Source: an uncultured Fibrobacter sp. (GTDB lineage: Bacteria > Fibrobacterota > Fibrobacteria > Fibrobacterales > Fibrobacteraceae). Taken from it: a stretch of 64,000 nucleotides of DNA. This document shows, one piece after another, positions 59,143-64,000 of this stretch (position 1 is the stretch's first letter; every line of letters starts with the position of its first letter). The position numbers and the translations under genes were made by a program. The notes beneath the pieces were generated by a model. It saw only the letters and a program-made list of their open reading frames with translations. It did no database searches and had not been told where the DNA came from. Location of the stretch: assembly GCA_946413655.1 (NCBI GenBank), contig CAMKLO010000005.1:1-64000 (forward strand), written 5' to 3'.

Positions 59143-60791
59143 AACGGCTAGCCTGCATATTCTCAGTTTTTCTGCTCTGGAGTTGCTCCGATCCTGTTGC
59201 CGGTGGCCCCGGTAGCGAGACGACCAACGGTATCGCCTACGTGGGCGATGGGGCCGCCGCTTCTTATGCTAGCGTGGCGGTCAGGAGCGTCGATTATACT
59301 TCGTCTGTCGATAGCGCGACGAATGCGCTCGTGAATGCGGACTTCTACGCCGATGCGGACGGACGTTTCTCGTTCGAGGCGCCGGAAGGCAAATACCGCT
59401 TGACGATTGTGCATGGTGGCTCTGCTTATACTGGACTTTATAAGACCAAGGGCGATACGAGTATTGGCTCTATCAATCTCGAACCGACAGCATCTCTTGG
59501 CGGTTTTGCCGAAGTTCCTAAAAAGTGTGAATTTGTGTGGGTTGGTGTGCGCGGCATGGATGTGCTTGTGCGTTCCGATTCTGTTGGGCGTTTCCAGCTT
59601 TCGCAGTTGCCGTCCAACGATTCGCTGCAGGTCTATTTCTTGCGCGGTGACAACAATAAAGTCTATGATGACGTGTCGGTGAAGCTCGGCCCGAACGAAA
59701 CGGAAGTAATCGACTTGCAGCCGGATACGCTCAAGAACAAGATCAAGTTCGTTGCCGTTGCCGATGGTAAGGTAGTCCCGTTTGCATCGCTTGCTATACG
59801 CAAGGTGGACTGGCGTCCCGATTCCCTGCATGTGAATAACGTTGTTGCCGAGGCTGATGCTTTTGCCGACAAGAATGGCATGTTTGCAATCGATTCCCTC
59901 AAGTCTGGCAATTATCGCGTAACGGTCACGCAGTCCGGGCTCGCTTATTCCAAGGTGCTTTCTGCAAAGCAGATTGCAAAACTCGATACCGTCAAGTTGC
60001 AGGAAACTGCAAACTACATGAGCCGCGTGACGCTCCATGCAGGCGATGATTTCGCTTGGGTCGGCGTATATGGCTTGGATGTGTTGACGAAGACGAATGC
60101 GGAAGGCGTGTTCTCGCTCCCAATGCTTCCGTCCAAAGATACGCTAGATGTTTATTTTATAAGTAAAAAAGATAGTTTGTATGCTGAAAATCGAATATTC
60201 CTCTCCGGAGGTACTGCCGATTTCGACTATCCATCTTTCGTGTTGCAGAACTTTGAAAAGGATACTGCTAGCTGGTACTTCGATGCTGATACTAATGGTT
60301 TTGGTTCGAAGATTGTGTCCAAAGCGTTTGAAACCGATAAGGACCGCAAGTCCAAAGTGTTCCATGGCAAGTACAGTATGCCTGTAACGAACAATTTCGG
60401 TGCATGGGTCGTTACAGGAAAGGATCTCCGGCTTCCTTCTAATCTTGCTAAGAAAGATTCTGCTGGTTGGAATCTTTCATCGCTCGATTCCATTTCGTTC
60501 TATGCGAAGGGTTCCGGGCAGATTCGCGTATCGCTTGAAAATTGGGACAAGAAGTCCGAAGATGCGGGGCTCTCGCTTAAGGCAGCCTCGGAATGGAAAG
60601 ATTTGAATGCGCAGAAATGGACTCGCTATGTCGTAAAATTCGACGACTTGTGCTATACCGCACAAGATGTGAGCTACTGCTATGTCGCATGGAATTTCCT
60701 GAAGGATGATGTTCGCCAGTTGAACTTCTTCGTAAGAAATGGAACAGAATTCTATCTGGACGATATAGCGCTTTATGGCGTATATTTCTAA
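59139..60791 (+). CDS. Lipoprotein with carboxypeptidase-regulatory-like units and CBM-like C-terminus
   Basis: A lipoprotein signal (lipobox LLWSCSDP) is followed by repeated beta units: 'AYVGDGAAASYASVAVRSVDY..ADADGRFSFEAPEGKYRLTIVHGG' and 'KFVAVADGKVVPFASLAIRKVDW..ADKNGMFAIDSLKSGNYRVTVTQSG', with two 'FAWVGV.GLDVL' units between and after. The last ~175 residues ('FEKDTASWYFDADTNGFGS', 'SLDSISFYAKGSGQIRVSLENWD') form a jelly-roll-like domain similar to the periplasmic part of the GGDEF protein at 56421. A surface polysaccharide-binding role is inferred. Confidence 0.82.
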   Translation: MKRLACIFSVFLLWSCSDPVAGGPGSETTNGIAYVGDGAAASYASVAVRSVDYTSSVDSATNALVNADFYADADGRFSFEAPEGKYRLTIVHGGSAYTGLYKTKGDTSIGSINLEPTASLGGFAEVPKKCEFVWVGVRGMDVLVRSDSVGRFQLSQLPSNDSLQVYFLRGDNNKVYDDVSVKLGPNETEVIDLQPDTLKNKIKFVAVADGKVVPFASLAIRKVDWRPDSLHVNNVVAEADAFADKNGMFAIDSLKSGNYRVTVTQSGLAYSKVLSAKQIAKLDTVKLQETANYMSRVTLHAGDDFAWVGVYGLDVLTKTNAEGVFSLPMLPSKDTLDVYFISKKDSLYAENRIFLSGGTADFDYPSFVLQNFEKDTASWYFDADTNGFGSKIVSKAFETDKDRKSKVFHGKYSMPVTNNFGAWVVTGKDLRLPSNLAKKDSAGWNLSSLDSISFYAKGSGQIRVSLENWDKKSEDAGLSLKAASEWKDLNAQKWTRYVVKFDDLCYTAQDVSYCYVAWNFLKDDVRQLNFFVRNGTEFYLDDIALYGVYF

Positions 60792-60828
60792 AGATTTAGA
60801 AATAACTTTTTACAAATAAATTAAAATT

Positions 60829-60870
60829 AACAAGTTTCTCGGTAATAAGCGAGGACTTGTTATTTTTTTG
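60829..60870 (+). terminator. Strong terminator after lipoprotein gene
   Basis: AACAAGT-TT-CTCG..CGAG-G-ACTTGTT followed by ATTTTTTTG: two stacked perfect helices (7 and 4 bp) and a T-run. Confidence 0.85.
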
Positions 60871-60911
60871 TTATGTATGTGGGCTCGTTTAGAGAAAAAA
60901 GCGTCGGCCAC

Positions 60912-61147
60912 AACCTTAAAAGGTGAGTGCCGCGACCATGCTTGTGTGGTCATGGTCGAGCCGTAAGGTTGGCGCTTGCGCCAGGTATTTTCTTCGCAGT
61001 AGCGTGCAAAACGAGTGTCGCTTTAATTTCGTTATGAATGTAGCTAGGTACTGCTGACGCCATAGGCGTCAAAAGCATCAAAGGCGAATGCTGCGGTTGC
61101 ACTTGTGCAAACATAGCTGAGCCGTAATTGCTGATGCTGAAAGCATC
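60912..61147. ncRNA. Candidate structured RNA: tandem units with covarying stems
   Basis: The 470-bp gap before ispA has no credible gene. It holds two aligned units (core from 60919 and 61080): AAAGGYGARTGCYGC-hairpin-ATRGYYGAGCCGTAA. The hairpin is GACCA/TGGTC in the first and GGTTGCAC/GTGCAAAC in the second. A third, weaker unit (CGAGTGTCGC..GTAGCTAGG) starts at 61012. Each unit is closed by its own stem: AACCTTA/TAAGGTT (60912/60964), GCAGTA/TACTGC (60996/61049) and AGCATC/GATGCT (61074/61133). Hairpins TGGCGC/GCGCCA and TGACGCC/GGCGTCA follow the first two. A second AGCATC (61142) competes for GATGCT. The strand is undecided; one G-T pair favours plus. It could instead be a DNA repeat. 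Confidence 0.4.
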
Positions 61148-61249
61148 CACTCCGAGCTGGGGCCCCTCCCGCATGCTAAACTTCTTAAATTAAAGATTTA
61201 AAACTCTAGTTTTAGTGGTAAAGCCCTTTTAAGTGCGCGTCGAATTAAG

Positions 61250-61257
61250 TATCTTTG
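61250..61257 (+). promoter_or_regulatory. TATCTTTG box 5 nt before ispA
   Basis: TATCTTTG-TGCAC-ATG: an exact TAnnTTTG box with the same 5-nt spacing to the ATG as at 13178, and no Shine-Dalgarno. A leaderless ispA transcript is likely, which would leave the structured element upstream outside this mRNA. Confidence 0.5.
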
Positions 61258-61262
61258 TGCAC

Positions 61263-62150
61263 ATGCAGTCTATTGAATCAGAAGCAAAAATTGCTCAGGA
61301 TTATCTCGCCCGCATCGCAAAGGATGCCGAGGCGAAGTTTGATGAACATCTCCCTCCAGTAACGGACCGTCCGTGCCGTTTGCACGAAGCCATGCGCTAT
61401 TCCATGTTCGCAGGCGGTAAGCGTTTGCGTCCGGGCCTTGCGAAGGCCACGTTCGACATGTTTGGCGGTAAGGGAGACAAGATTTGGCTTGCGACGAGTG
61501 CTCTCGAAATGCTCCACACGTTCAGCCTTATTCATGATGACCTTCCGTGTGTCGATAATGACGACTACCGCCGTGGCAAGCTCACGAGTCACAAGAAGTT
61601 TGGCGAAGCTACAGCCGTAATGGCGGGCGATGCCCTCTGTGTGCATGCTTTCGAGATGATGGGCAAGACCGGCAACGCGAAGGCTATCGAACTCCTCGCG
61701 CACCTGCTCGGCACCTACGGCATGATTGGCGGCGAGATGACCGACATCGAATGCGAAGGTAAGTCTGTCGATCTCGAAATTGTCGATTACATTCATTACC
61801 ACAAGACGGCGGCCCTCATCGAGGCTTCGCTCCTCGTGGGTGCGATGCTTGCAGATGCAAGCGAAAAGGATATGGAAATCATCCGCAACTATGGCCGCTC
61901 CATCGGGCTTGCCTTCCAGATTGTGGATGATATTTTGGACATCGTCTCTACGACTGAAGAATTGGGCAAGGACGCCGGGTCCGACATTGAAAACGGCAAG
62001 GCGACTTACCCGTCCATCGTGGGCTTGGAAAAGTCTAGGGAACGTGCCAAGGAACTTTACGAGGAATCCATCAAGGTCCTGGAAGGGCTGAAGTGCGATA
62101 CCTCCATCCTCCGTTCTATAGCGGCATACATCATTACCCGAGTGAAATAA
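61263..62150 (+). CDS. ispA: Polyprenyl (farnesyl/geranylgeranyl) diphosphate synthase
   Basis: A trans-prenyltransferase that condenses isopentenyl diphosphate with allylic diphosphates. The ATG at 61263 (MQSIESEAK) is preferred; the track start at 61233 runs through the promoter box. The 295-aa length fits short-chain enzymes. Motifs are 'GGKRLRP', first Asp-rich 'LIHDDLPCVDNDDYRRGKLT', 'GDALCVHAFEMM', 'YHKTAALIEASL' and second Asp-rich 'FQIVDDILDI'. Farnesyl or geranylgeranyl product length cannot be decided safely. The stop TAA directly abuts the dxs start (TAAATG), so the two form an operon, as in many bacteria. Confidence 0.92.
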   Translation: MQSIESEAKIAQDYLARIAKDAEAKFDEHLPPVTDRPCRLHEAMRYSMFAGGKRLRPGLAKATFDMFGGKGDKIWLATSALEMLHTFSLIHDDLPCVDNDDYRRGKLTSHKKFGEATAVMAGDALCVHAFEMMGKTGNAKAIELLAHLLGTYGMIGGEMTDIECEGKSVDLEIVDYIHYHKTAALIEASLLVGAMLADASEKDMEIIRNYGRSIGLAFQIVDDILDIVSTTEELGKDAGSDIENGKATYPSIVGLEKSRERAKELYEESIKVLEGLKCDTSILRSIAAYIITRVK

Positions 62151-64000
62151 ATGGAACTGAAAGACGTTAAGTCGCCTCAGGACTTGAAGCACTGTTCCGT
62201 CGAGGAACTGAACCGCTTGGCTTCGCAGATTCGCGAGACCATTATTGGGCAGGTGGCCAAACATGGCGGTCACCTGGCGTCGAGCCTTGGCGTTGTTGAA
62301 CTGACTCTTGCGCTTCACTATGTGTTCAACGCACCGGACGATAAGATTGTCTGGGACGTGGGGCACCAGGCGTACGTGCACAAGTTATTGACCGGTCGTT
62401 TCGACCGCTTCGATACTTTGCGCCAGCAGGGCGGTATTTCCGGGTTCCTGAAAAGGAACGAAAGCGTTTACGACTGCTTTGGAGCGGGGCATGCCACGAC
62501 ATCTATTTCGGCAGCTCTTGGCTTTGCGGTTGCACGTGACCGTTTCAATCGTAACAACAACGTGGTTGCCGTCATTGGCGATGGCTCCATGACGGGCGGT
62601 ATGGCGTATGAAGCGCTCAACAATGTGGGTGCCTCCAAGCAGAACATGACCATCATCCTGAACGATAACAGGATGAGCATTGCGCCGAACGTCGGCGGGT
62701 TCAGCAAGTACTTGAACCGCGTGATTTCGGATCCGGTTTACAATAAGATGCGTACGGACTTGGACCGCTTGATGACGCGTTTGCCGGGTATTCTGGGTTC
62801 ACGATTCCGTGACCTCTTCTTGCAGGTCGAGAACGCTGCAAAGAACGCCGTGAAGCCGGGACGTTTCTTCGAGGACTTGGGCATCCGCTATTTCGGTCCG
62901 ATTGACGGTCATGACATCAACGAATTGGTCATGATTCTCGAACGCGTCAAGAACCAGCAGGGGCCGTGCCTCGTGCATGTGGTTACAGAAAAGGGCCGCG
63001 GTTTTTCTGCTGCTGAAAAGAATCCGACAAAGTATCACGGTTGTGGTGCATTCGACCCAGAAAGCGGGCTTCCGCTTGCTCCGGGCAATCCGAATCCGTC
63101 CCTCACGAGCGTGTTTGGCAATACGCTTTTGCAGCTTGCCAAGAAGGACAAGCGCATCATGGGTATCACGGCTGCAATGCCTACGGGCTGCGGCATGGAT
63201 ATCGTGATGAAGGAACTTCCGGAACGCGTGATTGACGTGGGCATTGCCGAAGAACATGCGGTGACGTTTGCCGCCGGGCTTGCCTGCGATGGCGTTGTCC
63301 CCGTGGTGGCGATTTATTCGTCGTTCATGCAGCGTGCCTACGACCAGATTATCCATGATATCGCCTTGCAGAATTTGCATGTGGTGCTAGTTCTTGACCG
63401 TGCGGGCCTTGTCGGTGCCGACGGCCCGACGCATCACGGTGCTTTTGACTTGTCGTTCTTGCGCACGGTTCCTGGCCTTACTCTCATGGCTCCTTCCAAC
63501 GAAAATGAACTGCGCGACATGTTGACTGCCGCGATTGATATGGAAGGCGTGGTGGCTATTCGCTATCCGAGAGGGACCTCGCTGGCCGCTGAACCCGTGC
63601 CTTCGGAAGGACCGTTCGACGGCAAGAGCCCGAAAATTCTTGAGAAGGGTTCCGGCATACTCCTTTTGGGCGCCGGCTTCATGACAAATGAACTCAAGAA
63701 GACTGCCTCCGTGCTTCGTGAAAACGGATACAACCCGACGCTTGTGGATGCCCGTTTTATCAAGCCGCTGGACCAGGAATGCTACCGTTCGCTGTTTGAC
63801 AGCCACGATGTTATCGTGACATTGGAAGACAACACACGGGTGGGTGGTTACGGTTCGGCTATAGCGGAACTGTTGTCCGATCTGGGCTATACGGACAAGA
63901 AACTGTACCGGTTCGGTCTTCCGGACAGATTCGTTGAACAGGGAGAAATCAAAGCTCTCTACAAGATTCTAGAAATTGACGGGGAATCCGTCGCCAAACA
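62151..64000 (+). CDS. dxs: 1-deoxy-D-xylulose-5-phosphate synthase, 3' end cut by window
   Basis: The thiamine-diphosphate enzyme joining pyruvate and glyceraldehyde-3-phosphate, the first step of the MEP pathway. The frame is open for 616 codons to the window end; the track omits it because no stop is present. It starts with ATG right after the ispA stop. Motifs are 'ETIIGQVAKHGGHLASSLGVVELTLALHYVF', 'WDVGHQAYVHKLLTGR', ThDP-binding 'GDGSMTGGMAYEALNN..NDN', 'VTEKGRGF', 'IDVGIAEEHAVTFAAGLA', 'DRAGLVGADGPTHHGAFD' and 'LEDNTRVGGYGSAI'. 'AGHATTSISAALG' replaces the more common GHSSTSIS. Probably only a few C-terminal residues are missing. Confidence 0.95.
   Translation, partial: MELKDVKSPQDLKHCSVEELNRLASQIRETIIGQVAKHGGHLASSLGVVELTLALHYVFNAPDDKIVWDVGHQAYVHKLLTGRFDRFDTLRQQGGISGFLKRNESVYDCFGAGHATTSISAALGFAVARDRFNRNNNVVAVIGDGSMTGGMAYEALNNVGASKQNMTIILNDNRMSIAPNVGGFSKYLNRVISDPVYNKMRTDLDRLMTRLPGILGSRFRDLFLQVENAAKNAVKPGRFFEDLGIRYFGPIDGHDINELVMILERVKNQQGPCLVHVVTEKGRGFSAAEKNPTKYHGCGAFDPESGLPLAPGNPNPSLTSVFGNTLLQLAKKDKRIMGITAAMPTGCGMDIVMKELPERVIDVGIAEEHAVTFAAGLACDGVVPVVAIYSSFMQRAYDQIIHDIALQNLHVVLVLDRAGLVGADGPTHHGAFDLSFLRTVPGLTLMAPSNENELRDMLTAAIDMEGVVAIRYPRGTSLAAEPVPSEGPFDGKSPKILEKGSGILLLGAGFMTNELKKTASVLRENGYNPTLVDARFIKPLDQECYRSLFDSHDVIVTLEDNTRVGGYGSAIAELLSDLGYTDKKLYRFGLPDRFVEQGEIKALYKILEIDGESVAK

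Noticed and set aside
61131-61147. CTGATG..GAAA resembling a hammerhead ribozyme core
   Set aside because: No stem II between the two boxes and no cleavage-site helix arrangement; coincidence.
60950-61174. 74-aa minus ORF before ispA
   Set aside because: Lies in the tandem structured element; no Shine-Dalgarno, and the repeated units are not in a shared frame.

Overview
The window looks like a chromosomal segment of Fibrobacter (F. succinogenes or a close relative). The evidence is three genes of the 'Fibrobacter succinogenes major paralogous' (FISUMP, TIGR02145) type, two of the TIGR02147 'second paralogous' type, Ser-rich linkers in secreted proteins, type IX-like C-terminal sorting tails, many lipoproteins, and promoter boxes of the FCB/Bacteroidetes type (TAnnTTTG). 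No prophage, insertion sequence or CRISPR array was seen.

Layout. 1-21.3 kb is a surface-protein block: a 5'-truncated FISUMP gene, a second FISUMP lipoprotein, a 2565-aa GLUG/InlB-repeat secreted protein, a TIGR02147 gene, a third FISUMP lipoprotein and an 1895-aa GLUG protein. 21.3-31.2 kb holds tRNA-His, a small zinc-finger-like protein, a ComEC-type metallo-beta-lactamase lipoprotein, a TIM-barrel protein with a Cys-rich tail, an acyl-ACP thioesterase, then aroA, a membrane-tethered solute-binding protein and a PBP4-DUF1460 fusion in one overlapping run. 31.4-37 kb holds purA, a Crp/Fnr regulator, a PASTA protein, a TPR lipoprotein and a LolB/DUF4292-like lipoprotein. 37.1-48.6 kb holds an M6-like protein lacking its catalytic motif, a SUMF1-like lipoprotein, an NlpE-like lipoprotein, a LytTR response regulator, lepB, a Big_5 lipoprotein and an exonuclease-DinG helicase. 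48.7-53 kb is an AT-richer island of five small Cys-containing lipoproteins, three of them related. 53.2-60.8 kb holds an XPB-N-like protein, a CE2 esterase, a GGDEF sensor with a carbohydrate-binding-like periplasmic region, a small lipoprotein, and a TIGR02147 gene overlapping a lipoprotein gene. 61.2-64 kb holds ispA and dxs (cut by the window edge), the start of isoprenoid synthesis.

Non-coding structure is rich. Gaps carry REP-like palindromes (GTCATCCCGGAC.., CACTGGATCCTTCG..CTCAGGATGAC) next to tracts with a strict 7-nt period. Several genes without a Shine-Dalgarno have a TAnnTTTR-like box ending only 4-5 nt before the ATG, which points to leaderless mRNAs. Between the lipoprotein gene at 59139 and ispA lies a roughly 240-bp element of two clear and one degenerate structured units with compensating stem changes. 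It is the best candidate here for an undescribed RNA or structured repeat.
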